Source: Ashinkailepas kermadecensis
Taxonomy: Eukaryota > Arthropoda > Thecostraca > Neolepadidae
DNA: 64,000 bases
Direction: 5' to 3'
NCBI GenBank assembly: GCA_034440615.1
Contig: JAOTOM010004837.1
Location: forward strand, 1-64,000
In this document: positions 1-11,234 of the stretch, piece after piece
Layout of the letters: the number at the start of each line of letters is the position of its first letter
How positions within the stretch are numbered: the stretch's first letter is position 1
Translations under genes and position numbers: made by a program
Notes under the pieces: generated by a model
What the model saw: only the letters and a program-made list of their open reading frames with translations
Told to the model about the DNA's origin: nothing
Databases searched by the model: none

Positions 1-3000
1 GTCGCCAAGGTCAGGTCCGGGCGGGTGTGTCAGTATGTGGGACCTGGTGGTCACACCACACCTGGTGACACCTGGTGTGTGTTGCCCAGTCGCCAAGGTC
101 AGGTCCGGGCGGGTGTGTCAGTATGTGGGACCTGGTGGTCACACCATACCTGGTGACACCTGGTGTGTGTTGCCCAGTCGCCAAGGTCAGGTCCGGGCGG
201 GTGTGTCAGTATGTGGGACCTGGTGGTCACACCACACCTGGTGACACCTGGTGTGTGTTGCCCAGTCGCCTAGGTCAGGTCCGGGCGGGTGTGTCAGTAT
301 GGTGGGACCTGGTGGTCACACCACACCTGGTGACACCTGGTGTGTGTTGCCCAGTCGCCTAGGTCAGGTCCGGGCGGGTGTGTCAGTATGTGGGACCTGG
401 TGGTCACACCACACCTGGTGACACCTGGTGTGTGTTGCCCAGTCGCCAAGGTCAGGTCCGGGCGGGTGTGTCAGTATGTGGGACCTGGTGGTCACACCAC
501 ACCTGGTGACACCTGGTGTGTGTTGCCCAGTCGCCAAGGTCAGGTCCGGGCGGGTGTGTCAGTATGTGGGACCTGGTGGTCACACCAAACCTGGTGACAC
601 CTGGTGTGTGTTGCCCAGTCGCCAAGGTCAGGTCCGGGCGGGTGTGTCAGTATGTGGGACCTGGTGGTCACACCACACCTGGTGACACCTGGTGTGTGTT
701 GCCCAGTCGCCTAGGTCAGGTCCGGGCGGGTGTGTCAGTATGTGGGACCTGGTGGTCACACCACACCTGGTGACACCTGGTGTGTGTTGCCCAGTCGCCT
801 AGGTCAGGTCCGGGCGAGTGTGTCAGTATGTGGGACCTGGTGGTCACACCACACCTGATGTGTGTTGCCCAGTCGCCTAGGTCAGGTCCGGGCGGGTGTG
901 TCAGTATGTGGGACCTGGTGGTCACACCACACCTGGTGACACCTGGTGTGTGTTGCCCAGTCGCCTAGGTCAGGTCCGGGCGGGTGTGTCAGTATGTGGG
1001 ACCTGGTGGTCACACCACACCTGGTGTGTGTTGCCCAGTCGCCTAGGTCAGGTCCGGGCGGGTGTGTCAGTATGTGGGACCTGGTGGTCACACCACACCT
1101 GGTGACACCTGGTGTGTGTTGCCCAGTCGCCTAGGTCAGGTCCGGTCGGGTGTGTCAGTATGTGGGACCTGGTGGTCACACCACACCTGGTGTGTGTTGC
1201 CCAGTCGCCTAGGTCAGGTCCGGGCGGGTGTGTCAGTATGTGGGACCTGGTGGTCACACCACACCTGGTGTGTGTTGCCCAGTCGCCAAGGTCAGGTCCG
1301 GGCGGGTGTGTCAGTATGTGGGACCTGGTGGTCACACCACACCTGGTGACACCTGGTGTGTGTTGCCCAGTCGCCTAGGTCAGGTCCGGGCGGGTGTGTC
1401 AGTATGTGGGACCTGGTGGTCACACCACACCTGGTGTGTGTTGCCCAGTCGCCTAGGTCAGGTCCGGGCGGGTGTGTCAGTATGTGGGACCTGGTGGTCA
1501 CACCACACCTGGTGTGTGTTGCCCAGTCGCCTAGGTCAGGTCCGGGCGGGTGTGTCAGTATGTGGGACCTGGTGGTCACACCACACCTGGTGACACCTGG
1601 TGTGTGTTGCCCAGTCGCCTAGGTCAGGTCCGGTCGGGTGTGTCAGTATGTGGGACCTGGTGGTCACACCACACCTGGTGTGTGTTGCCCAGTCGCCTAG
1701 GTCAGGTCCGGGCGGGTGTGTCAGTATGTGGGACCTGGTGGTCACACCACACCTGGTGTGTGTTGCCCAGTCGCCCAGTTAGGTCAGGTCCGGGCGGGTG
1801 TGTCAGTATGTGGGACCTGGTGGTCACACCACACCTGGTGACACCTGGTGTGTGTTGCCCAGTCGCCTAGGTCAGGTCCGGGCGGGTGTGTCAGTATGTG
1901 GGACCTGGTGGTCACACCACACCTGGTGACACCTGGTGTGTGTTGCCCAGTCGCCAAGGTCAGGTCCGGGCGGGTGTGTCAGTATGTGGGACCTGGTGGT
2001 CACACCACACCTGGTGTGTGTTGCCCAGTCGCCTAGGTCAGGTCCGGGCGGGTGTGTCAGTATGTGGGACCTGGTGGTCACACCACACCTGGTGACACCT
2101 GGTGTGTGTTGCCCAGTCGCCTAGGTCAGGTCCGGGCGGGTGTGTCAGTATGTGGGACCTGGTGGTCACACCACACCTGGTGTGTGTTGCCCAGTCGCCT
2201 AGGTCAGGTCCGGGCGGGTGTGTCAGTATGTGGGACCTGGTGGTCACACCACACCTGGTGACACCTGGTGTGTGTTGCCCAGTCGCCTAGGTCAGGTCCG
2301 GGCGGGTGTGTCAGTATGTGGGACCTGGTGACACCTGGTGTGTGTTCCCCAGTCGCCTAGGTCAGGTCGGGGCGGGGTTGTGGTCAGTATGTGGGACCTG
2401 GTGGTCACACCACACCTGGTGTGTGTTGCCCAGTCGCCTAGGTCAGGTCCGGGCGGGTGTGTCAGTATGTGGGACCTGGTGGTCACACCACACCTGGTGT
2501 GTGTTGCCCAGTCGCCTAGGTCAGGTCCGGGCGGGTGTGTCAGTATGTGGGACCTGGTGGTCACACCACACCTGGTGACACCTGGTGTGTGTTGCCCAGT
2601 CGCCTAGGTCAGGTCCGGGCGGGTGTGTCAGTATGTGGGACCTGGTGGTCACACCACACCTGGTGTGTGTTGCCCAGTCGCCTAGGTCAGGTCCGGGCGG
2701 GTGTGTCAGTATGTGGGATCTGGTGGTCACACCACACCTGGTGACACCTGGTGTGTGTTGCCCAGTCGCCTAGGTCAGGTCCGGGCGGGTGTGTCAGTAT
2801 GTGGGACCTGGTGGTCACACCACACCTGGTCACACCTGGTGTGTGTTGCCCAGTCGCCTAGGTCAGGTCCGGGCGGGTGTGTCAGTATGTGGGACCTGGT
2901 GGTCACACCACACCTGGTCACACCTGGTGTGTGTTGCCCAGTCGCCAAGGTCAGGTCCGGGCGGGTGTGTCAGTATATGGGACCTGGTGGTCACACCACA

Positions 3001-3505
3001 CCTGGTGACACCTGGTGTGTGTTGCCCAGTCGCCAAGGTCAGGTCCGGGCGGGTGCGTCAGTATGTGGGACCTGGTGGTCACACCACACCTGGTGACACC
3101 TGGTGTGTGTTGCCCAGTCGCCAAGGTCAGGTCCGGGCGGGTGTGTCAGTATGTGGGACCTGGTGGTCACACCACACCTGGTGACACCTGGTGTGTGTTG
3201 CCCAGTCGCCAAGGTCAGGTCCGGGCGGGTGTGTCAGTATGTGGGACCTGGTGGTCACACCACACCTGGTGTGTGTTGCCCAGTCGCCAAGGTCAGGTCC
3301 GGGCGGGTGTGTCAGTATGTGGGACCTGGTGGTCACACCACACCTGGTGACACCTGGTGTGTGTTGCCCAGTCGCCAAGGTCAGGTCCGGCCGGGTGTGT
3401 CAGTATGTGGGACCTGGTGATCACACCACACCTGGTGACACCTGGTGTGTGTTGCCCAGTCGCCAGGGTCAGGCCGTGTGTTAGCATGTTGGCCCTGGTG
3501 GTCAC
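1..3505. repeat. 88/78-bp minisatellite, about 40 copies
   Basis: Tandem array that already runs at base 1, so the window cuts it. The unit is 88 bp, with a 78-bp variant that lacks one copy of an internal TGACACCTGG decamer. Long units dominate both ends, while long and short units alternate between about 840 and 2700. A second marker, CGCCTAGG versus CGCCAAGG, is also patterned: the AAGG form prevails at about 1-200, 440-620 and 2940-3400, and the CTAGG form in the middle. Isolated variants occur, including a disturbed unit near 2320-2390. Open frames of 60-130 codons exist on both strands because the unit has few stops, but the frame shifts with each 88-bp unit, so I do not regard the array as coding. 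The last units degenerate after about 3460. Confidence 0.97.
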
Positions 3506-3529
3506 GTGTTGGGCAGGCCCAAAAGCCCT

Positions 3530-3905
3530 TAAGAGTAATAAGAGCGTACTCTCACATGCCTGCAGACGTTCTCGAGGATCCGTACATGTTCATAAAGGCC
3601 CGTACGCATTCGTAAATGTATGTAGACATTCGCCATGGCCCGCAGGTGTTCGTGGGGACCCGTAGGTGCTAATGAGGACCCGTAAATGTGGTAAGGGCCC
3701 TTAAACATTTGCAAGGGTCCGCAGGCGTTCGCAAGGACCCGTAGGCGTCTCTGAGGCTCCCGTACGTGAGGACCAACAGACGTTCGTAAGGGTCTGTGCA
3801 CGGTCATAAGGACCATAGACCTTCGTAAAGGCCTACAGACGCTCGTAAGTACCCGTAGACATTCGTAAGACCCCGTGAGCGTTCGTAAGTTCTTCCAGAC
3901 GTTTT
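3530..3905. repeat. Degenerate ~30-bp minisatellite
   Basis: Repeats of a loose unit of the form CGTAAGGACCCGTAGACGTT, about 30 bp apart, roughly a dozen copies with many substitutions. No gene is recognised. Confidence 0.8.
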
Positions 3906-4045
3906 ATGGGCCCAACAACAGCCTCGGTGGCCATAAGTGCTGTTGGTCTTTCTATCTTCGCCAACTAGAAGATTAGGTGCAGCCGCACGTAATCTTCTAG
4001 TACCTTCTACCTTGGCGCGACCAAAAGTCATGGGCCCTTTGGAGT

Positions 4046-4125
4046 CCAGAGAGAGAGAGAGAGAGAGCAAGAGAGATGGAGAGAGAGATATATATATATA
4101 TATATTTGCATATATATATACATAA

Positions 4126-4162
<37 letters not shown>

Positions 4163-4200
4163 TAGAGAAAGAGAGCGAGAGGGACCGCCCCCCCCCCCTC
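4046..4200. repeat. GA, TA and C-run simple repeats
   Basis: A GA-rich run (about 4048-4090) is followed by interrupted (TA)n (about 4088-4164), a GA tract and a C-run near 4190. Just upstream, CTAGAAGATTA near 3965 and its reverse complement near 3990 form a short hairpin. Confidence 0.9.
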
Positions 4201-4224
4201 ACCCCCATCCCCACCCCGCTCGTG

Positions 4225-4615
4225 GCCATGTCTCTGGTTGTGACGACGAATGCGTGGCGAGACTTGAGTCACGTGTTGTGGCGACGTTTGTTAGATGTGT
4301 GGCGAGACTTGGGTCACGTGTTGTGGCGACGTTTGTTAGATGTGTGGCGAGACTTGGGTCACGTGTTGTGGCGACGTTTGTTAGATGTGTGGCGAGACTT
4401 GGGTCACGTGTTGTGGCGACGTTTGTTAAATGTGTGGCGAGACTTGGGTCACGTGTTGTGGCGACGTTTGTTAAATGTGTGGCGAGACTTCGGTCACATG
4501 TTGTGGCGATGTTTGTTAGATGTGTGGCGAGACTTGAGTCACGTGTTGTGGCGACGTTTGTTAGATGTGTGGCGAGACTTGAGCCACGTGTTGTGGCTAC
4601 GTTGCCTGTATGTGT
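4225..4615. repeat. 45-bp minisatellite with an E-box in most units
   Basis: About 8.5 tandem copies of a 45-bp unit containing GACTTGGGTCACGTGTTGTG. Most copies keep the palindrome CACGTG. Because 45 is a multiple of three, open frames of 136-163 codons persist on both strands. The differences between copies include many amino-acid changes, so there is no sign of coding constraint. Confidence 0.93.
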
Positions 4616-4729
4616 GTTGGATTTACGTGTGAAGAGAACAATACTTTTTTGTGTGATATTCAAAGTCGTAGAAGCAGACTGCATGGACATAGTAATGGTA
4701 CTTTCATGCCTTCGGTGTGGCTAGGCGTG

Positions 4730-6155
4730 GTATGAGAAGTCCGTCCCTTGGCGCACCTATGTACTGTTGTGCCGATATGAGAAGTCCGTCCATCGGTTCA
4801 CCTATGTACTGTTGTGCTGATATGAGAAGTCCGTCCATCGGCGCACCTATGTACTGTTGTGCTGATATGAGAAGTCCGTCCATCGGTTCACCTATGTACT
4901 GTCGTGCCGATATGAGAAGTCCGTCCCTTGGCGCACCTATGTACTGTTGTGCTGATATGAGAAGTCCGTCCATCGGTTCACCTATGTACTGTTGTGCCGA
5001 TATGAGAAGTCCGTCCATCGGCTCACCTATGTACTGTCGTGCCGATATGAGAAGTCCGTCCATCGGTTCACTTATGTACTGTTGTGCTGGTATGAGAAGT
5101 CTGTCCATCGGTATACCTATGTACTGTCGTGCCGATATGAGAAGTCCGTCCCTTGGCGCACCTATGTACTGTTGTGCTGATATGAGAAGTCCGTCCATCG
5201 GTTCACCTACGTACTGTTGTGCTGATATGAGAAGTCCGTCCATCGGTTCACCTACGTACTGTTGTGCTGATATGAGAAGTCCGTCCATCGGCGCACCTAT
5301 GTACTGTCGTGCCGATATGAGAAGTACGTCCATCGGTTCACCCACGTACTGTTGTGCTGATATGAGAAGTCCGTCCATCGGCGCACCTACGTACTGTTGT
5401 GCTGATATGAGAAGTCCGTCCATCGGCGCACCTACGTACTGTTGTGCTGATATGAGAAGTCCGTCCATCGGCGCACCTATGTACTGTTGCGCTGATATGA
5501 GAAGTCCGTCCATCGGTTCACCTATGTACTGTTGTGCTGATATGAGAAGTCCGTCCATCGGCGCACCTACGTACTGTCGTGCCGATATGAGAAGTCCGCC
5601 ATCGGCGCACCTATGTACTGTCGTGCCGATATGAGAAGTCCGTCCATCGGTTCACCTACGTACTGTTGTGCTGATATGAGAAGTCCGTCCATCGGCGCAC
5701 CTATGTACTGTTGTGCTGATATGAGAAGTCCGTCCATCGGTTCACCTATGTACTGTTGTGCTGATATGAGAAGTCCGTCCATCGGCGCACCTATGTACTG
5801 TTGTGCTGATATGAGAAGTCCGTCCATCGGTTCACCTATGTACTGTTGTGCTGATATGAGAAGTCCGTCCATCGGCGCACCTATGTACTGTTGTGCTGAT
5901 ATGAGAAGTCCGTCCATCGGCGCACCTACGTACTGTGGTGCTGATATGAGAAGTCCGTCCATCGGCGCACCTATGTACTGTCGTGCCGATATGAGAAGTA
6001 CGTCCATCGGTTCACCCACGTACTGTTGTGCTGATATGAGAAGTCCGTCCATCGGTTCACCTATGTACTGTTGTGCCGATATGAGAAGTCCGTCCATCGG
6101 TTCACCTATGTACTGTCGTGCCGATATGAGAAGTCTGTCCATCGGCGCACCACAG
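4730..6155. repeat. 45-bp minisatellite, about 32 copies, open in several frames
   Basis: Tandem array of a 45-bp unit (core ATGAGAAGTCCGTCCATCGG). Units with GGTTCA and units with GGCGCA often alternate, giving a 90-bp sub-pattern. The array is stop-free for more than 850 bp on both strands: 15-residue units beginning MRSPSIG on plus and MDGLLISAQQ on minus. A single-base deletion near 5597 breaks both frames in the middle. Copy-to-copy differences change residues freely (Ser/Ala, Met/Thr, Arg/Cys), which fits a non-coding array better than a repeat protein. Confidence 0.95.
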
Positions 6156-6159
6156 AGTA

Positions 6160-6770
6160 TGGATGACTCATGCTGGGATTTGGGATCCTTTTGGGTCCAA
6201 GCACGAGCCCGGAGCAAATCTCCCGTGTGCTTTCCTAGTTCGTGAAACTGGATCTGAATCTAATGCCCTACCTATGAGTAGAAAGACGATCATATCATTA
6301 GCCTTAGTTTCTTTGAGCTATCCTTGAGTACTTACGGATCCACCAGATATCGAACACGGAAGCAGCGCACGGATGGGCGAAATGTGTGTGCCTGTTGCTC
6401 ACCATTTGCTTAAGCCGTAGCAGTCAGTTGTAGCTCTTCGAATAAAATAAACAGACAAGCAGTCAGTTTATTTGAGGTCAGTACTCCATGTACACACAGG
6501 CAAAGGGGCTTGCGAATAGTAGTAGCAAACATACATGGATACGAGTAAGATACAATATTGAACACCACATCAGTCGGCGAAAATATATCAAGTGAACTCC
6601 GGCGATGGGCATGGACACGTTTACTTATAAACAGCATGCACATGCAACATACGCAACTTCACTTGGGTTATACGAGAACGCATCACCACGCATCACCATC
6701 GCTTTCGTTCCTTCTGAAAGTCATGTTTGCGTTTCCCCGCATGGCCAGCTGCTGCAGGTGCGTGCAATAC
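6160..6770. other. No gene recognised
   Basis: Only short open frames are present. I see no domain, splice-linked exon or repeat structure in this stretch. Confidence 0.6.
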
Positions 6771-6774
6771 ATTC

Positions 6775-6995
6775 ACTACCCGCACGTGAGGTGTGTTCAC
6801 CACCAGCACGTGTGGTATATTCACCGCCAGCACGTGTGGTATATTCACCACCCGCACGTGTGTGATGTATTCACCACCCGCACGTGTGTGGTATGTCATC
6901 ACATGCAACTATCATGTAATCACCATCCGTGCGTGTGGTATATTTACAAACTGCACGTGTGATATTGTCACCAGTGTGACGTACTCGCCTCCCGT
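6775..6995. repeat. ~24-bp degenerate minisatellite
   Basis: About eight degenerate copies of a unit resembling GTGTGGTATATTCACCACCC with GCAC between copies. Open frames across it are by-products of the repeat. Confidence 0.8.
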
Positions 6996-6999
6996 ACGC

Positions 7000-9900
7000 A
7001 TCATACGGCCTACATACGAGGTAGACGCACAGCTGGCACGTGAGGAAGAAACAGCCAGATGTGAAAAAAAACGTGCCAGTTGGCTACGACCGCAGGTGAC
7101 TGATATTGGACGAGTATTCGCAGTCACGGAGACCACTTACGGTCGGTGGCGGATCAAATGCGGAGCAATTCTTGCCGACATTGTGCACTAAAACGCCATT
7201 TTCCTGGAATCGAAGAACATTTTGTGACATAAATTTCGTCTTCGTCAGACCCGAGGCGTGCATAGTGAAGTAGCGTGTCAAAACTGATCAGCTTACTCCT
7301 TCAAAATATACTTTTTTTATTTTCCCAAGCCAGATTCCTGGCCCCTTATCATTGATTGGTAATTGTCGTCACGCAGTTTTCCTTCTTAACGTACCGACTA
7401 CATGTGTTTTTTCTCACCGTCTAAGCATTATGCCTACGTACTCCTCGTCTCATTGCAGTACAACATGCGTGCAAAGAGTGCCCAAGCAATTTGGTGGTAA
7501 CGATCGCGTTGACAAGGGAGAGGGGCTGAAGAAAAACTGCCACGCGAGGTAACTCCATAGGCTTTACCATGGTCGTGGTAAGCTGGTCATTTACCATCAC
7601 AATTGGGAGACTGAACCATGCGCCACAGTTGAGTTCCACGGTGCTGTTTGTTTTCTGAACACCGAAGCTGAACGTGTGGTGTAAGATTTTATAGTTGGAT
7701 TTTCACATCTGATTTTCATGACCAGTGTTGGAGACATGGCCTTCTCTTGAATGTCGGTTATCCAGAATATTATTTTCTCCATCCACTACTTTGTTGCTAA
7801 GAGATCAATATAATTGTTTGACAGTGACTGCCATCTCCTTGCTGTCTGATCATGACCATGGGAAGAAATGGAAACTGGAACATGAACGTGGCTGCAAGTC
7901 CCGGATGAGTTGTGGTGGTGGGGGGGGGAGTAGACTCCTTGGCTAGTACCCTGCTAATATTAATTTGTCATATTTCGTATTCAATCTGAAAATATCCTTG
8001 AACATATGGATTTCGACCCCCGGCTTCGTGAGAGATCTCCAGCCGTGAACATGAACGTGAAGCATGAAACATGGAACATGACCATGGGAGGTAAAATAGT
8101 TTTACGTTTTTGAGGACAAAAATTAAATTAAATTATCCTTTCCGACCTGGAATGCCCATATTTTTGGGTAACTTTGAGCTTAAGGTGTTCTATGATTTCT
8201 TGGAATTTTGTGCTTCAATACAATGTTGATCAACGTGATTAAGACGATGCGACCTCTCATTTCTTCTGCAAATAATTACTTTTCAGTTGGAAAACAAAAT
8301 GTCACCAATATTGGGTTTGGAGTTAGGTAATTCAGCATGAAAAAAAATGTTTAAAAAAATAAAATATAAGGTGACAGCCTAATATAGCCTGGCCTATCCT
8401 AAGCTTCCTTTTACGAAGAAAAAGTTTCGCGAAGAAATTCAACAATTTTTCTTCAAAATTATCAAATAAAAACCCAACCTAACCTAATCTAGCCTAACCT
8501 GCTTTGGAGGCAAACCGTCAAACTTAGTTTGAAAAATTCCCAAACCTATCTTGCCAAATTTTTCAGCTGCGAAAACCTATCCTAGCTTAGCGTAGCCAAA
8601 CAGAACACATTTGTTTGTTTTATGGACGTGAAATGTGTAAAAATGGTCTCGTAAATGGCTTTGAGCACCATAATAGTGAATTCTCCTCCCAAAATCCAGG
8701 ATTTCAATACATAAATCAAACTTTGGTCAGGACTGAGGTGGCAGCTTGCGGGAAAATTAAGTGCAGCACATGTCCAAGGGGTGGGTGCTGACATGGCACT
8801 ACCATCATGCCATAAGATGCTTTGTGGTCATTCTGGTTGCAAGTTCAATGTCGATTTAATAACTTTGAACAAGCACAGGAAGGCGAAGCATGCACCTAAT
8901 TATCTGCAAAACACTGCATTTGGAGCAGGGAGCCGCCAGTGCCAGCCATGGTGTATTGGTACAGAAGGTGCAAGTAAGATATATTTATCCTAATCAACAT
9001 CGTGTCTGCGAGATATGGCAATCTTGACGGTGTTTTGTTTGTGTGCAAGGAAAAGCGAATGACACTATTACGCATGTTTAATGCTGAAGACTTTTGGGGG
9101 AATTGCCTATATCTCAGGTGTGCAAAGTTGCTTGGTGCAGTCAAGGCCTATCGAGTCGAATCATGTTGGACAATAGTGTTAGCTGTTGGGGTGCGTTTAG
9201 CTACATACATAGCGCGTGAAACGATTATGATCGATATCAATTTCTATATGTGCGCGCACAAAATTAGCCAATTACAGTGCAGTATACTTGTGACAATAGC
9301 CTAAATGCATACTATTATCCGAAGCGGCTTCGAAATCCATCGCTCAATCACCGAGTTTGGTTCAGCCAAATTCACCGGTTGAAAATGGCATAGTAAGAGC
9401 ACGTGCTGCCACGTCATTCCAGCTCCCGTGGGAGGGAATTAAGTTGTCAATAAAATGCAGCTGTTATATAGAGCTGCGTTCCACGAAGGATATTCTCTAC
9501 ATTGTCAATACAATTCTGCTCTGTAATTGGTTAACTTGGCGCGCGCATAGATGAAAACTGATATCGACCTCAATTGACACACGCGTAATTTATGCAAGTA
9601 AACGACACCCCAGCAGTTGATTACTAATGTTCAGGCCTGGGTGCAGTATTCTCATGCACAATATTTCACAGTCTAGCATATATGGACAGGCGTTTTGCCA
9701 CACAACTAACTTGTAGAATATTTGTCATCAGAGGAAATGCTTCAGTTCTTCTAATCTGAGTTTTTCATTTTAAGAATTTCACCGTGACACTTTGATGGGT
9801 TTGGTTCTTCAATATTTGGTTCAGAGTATGTCAGTCAGGGATATTATGGGTTCAGAGTATTTGCCAGAACCAGAACTTGTTCCGTTGACCCCAATCAGGA

Positions 9901-10200
9901 TTGGGGATGCTCCTGACATCTGCTTTGCTGCTTGTAATCAAAAGCTGTTCTTGGCAGAGGAAGTATGCAAGGCTGTAAGCATATATAACTGGAACGCTCC
10001 AAGAAAAATATGCTCAGCCTCCCTATTGTGACTAGTAATCATGAAGGAACCACCATGAAATGGTCGAAACTGACAGAATCATTCACAAATGTTTTATTTC
10101 CACATAGCATGGTGACTAATGCTTAATTACAAAAAGGTCGGGTTATGAAAAGTGGTGGACTCCTAAAAAATTGGCGTGGTACAAAACTTCCCTCCAGCTC
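7000..10200. other. No gene recognised; dispersed repeat fragments
   Basis: Mostly AT-rich unique-looking sequence. About 7140-7240 resembles 35240-35370 (shared GTGCACTAAAA-type block and GAACATTTT block), so it is a dispersed repeat fragment. About 8370-8580 is rich in CCTAACCTAA-like words. A short open frame at 8781-8993 contains C-x4-C and H-x4-H spacing that loosely recalls a zinc finger, but it is too short and isolated to call. Confidence 0.55.
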
Positions 10201-10207
10201 CATGTCA

Positions 10208-11230
10208 GTCTAGGTATGCTGCACAGTGTGCTATGGCCCAGGTATGCTGCGCAGTGTGCTATGGCCCAGGTATGCTGCACAGTGTGCTATGGCCCAGGTA
10301 TGCTGCACAGTGTGCTATGGCCCAGGTATGCTGCACAGTGTGCTATGGCCCAGGTATGCTGCGCAGTGTGCTATGGCCCAGGTATGCTGCACAGTGTGCT
10401 ATGGCTCAGGTATGCTGCACAGTGTGATATGGCCCAGGTATGCTGCACAGTGTGCTATGGCCCAGGTATGCTGCACAGTGTGCTATGGCCCAGGTATGCT
10501 GCACAGTGTGCTATGCTCATGTATGCTACACAGTGTGCTATGGCCCAGGTATGCTGCGCAGTGTGCTATGGCTCAGGTATGCTGCACAGTGTGCTATGGC
10601 CCAGGTATGCTGCACAGTGTGCTATGGCCCAGGTATGCTGCACAGGGTGCTATGTCTCAGGTATGCTACACAGTGTGCTATGGCCCAGGTATGCTGCACA
10701 GTGTGCTATGGCTCAGGTATGCTGCAGAGTGTGCTATGGCTCAGGTATGCTGCACAGTGTGCTATGGCCCAGGGTGCTGCACAGTGTGCTATGGCCCAGG
10801 TATGCTGCACAGTGTGCTATGGCCCAGGTATGCTGCACAGTATGCTATGGCCCAGGTATGATGCACAGTGTGCTATGGCTCAGGTATGCCGCACAGTGTG
10901 CTATGGCTCAAGCATGCTGCACAGTGTGCTATGGCTCAGGTATGCTGCACAGTGTGCTATGGCTCAGGTATGCTGCACAGTGTGCTATGGCTCAGGTATG
11001 CTGCACAGTGTGGTATGGCTCAGGTATGCTGCACAGTGTGCTATGGCTCAGGTATGCTGCACAGTGTGCCATGGCTCAGGTATTCTGCACAGTGTGACAT
11101 GGCCCAGGTATGCTGCACAGTGTGCCATGGCTCAGGTATGCTACACAGTGTGCTATGGCTCAGGTATGCTGCACAGTGTGCTATGGCTCAGGTATGCCGC
11201 ACAGTGTGCTATGGCTCAGGTATGCCGCAT
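10208..11230. repeat. 28-bp minisatellite, about 36 copies
   Basis: Highly regular tandem array of a 28-bp unit (AGGTATGCTGCACAGTGTGC plus TATGGCCC or TATGGCTC). GGCCC units dominate the left half and GGCTC units the right half. Three units make 84 bp, so all three plus frames are open over long stretches. The longest, about 308 codons, is a repeat artefact. Most units carry CAGGTATG, which resembles a 5' splice site. Confidence 0.97.
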
Positions 11231-11234
11231 GTGA

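Noticed and set aside
1..3505. Regular repeats suggestive of a CRISPR array
   Set aside because: The units are contiguous with no unique spacers, and the window is eukaryotic.
8370..8580. Telomeric (TTAGG)n tract
   Set aside because: CCTAA-like words are frequent but not in a regular tandem array.
8781..8993. C2H2-type zinc finger gene
   Set aside because: One loose Cys/His spacing in a 70-codon frame, with no linker, second finger or splice-linked exon.
10171..11234. 308- and 264-codon open frames as genes
   Set aside because: Produced by a 28-bp tandem unit read in all three frames; no start context, domain or codon bias.
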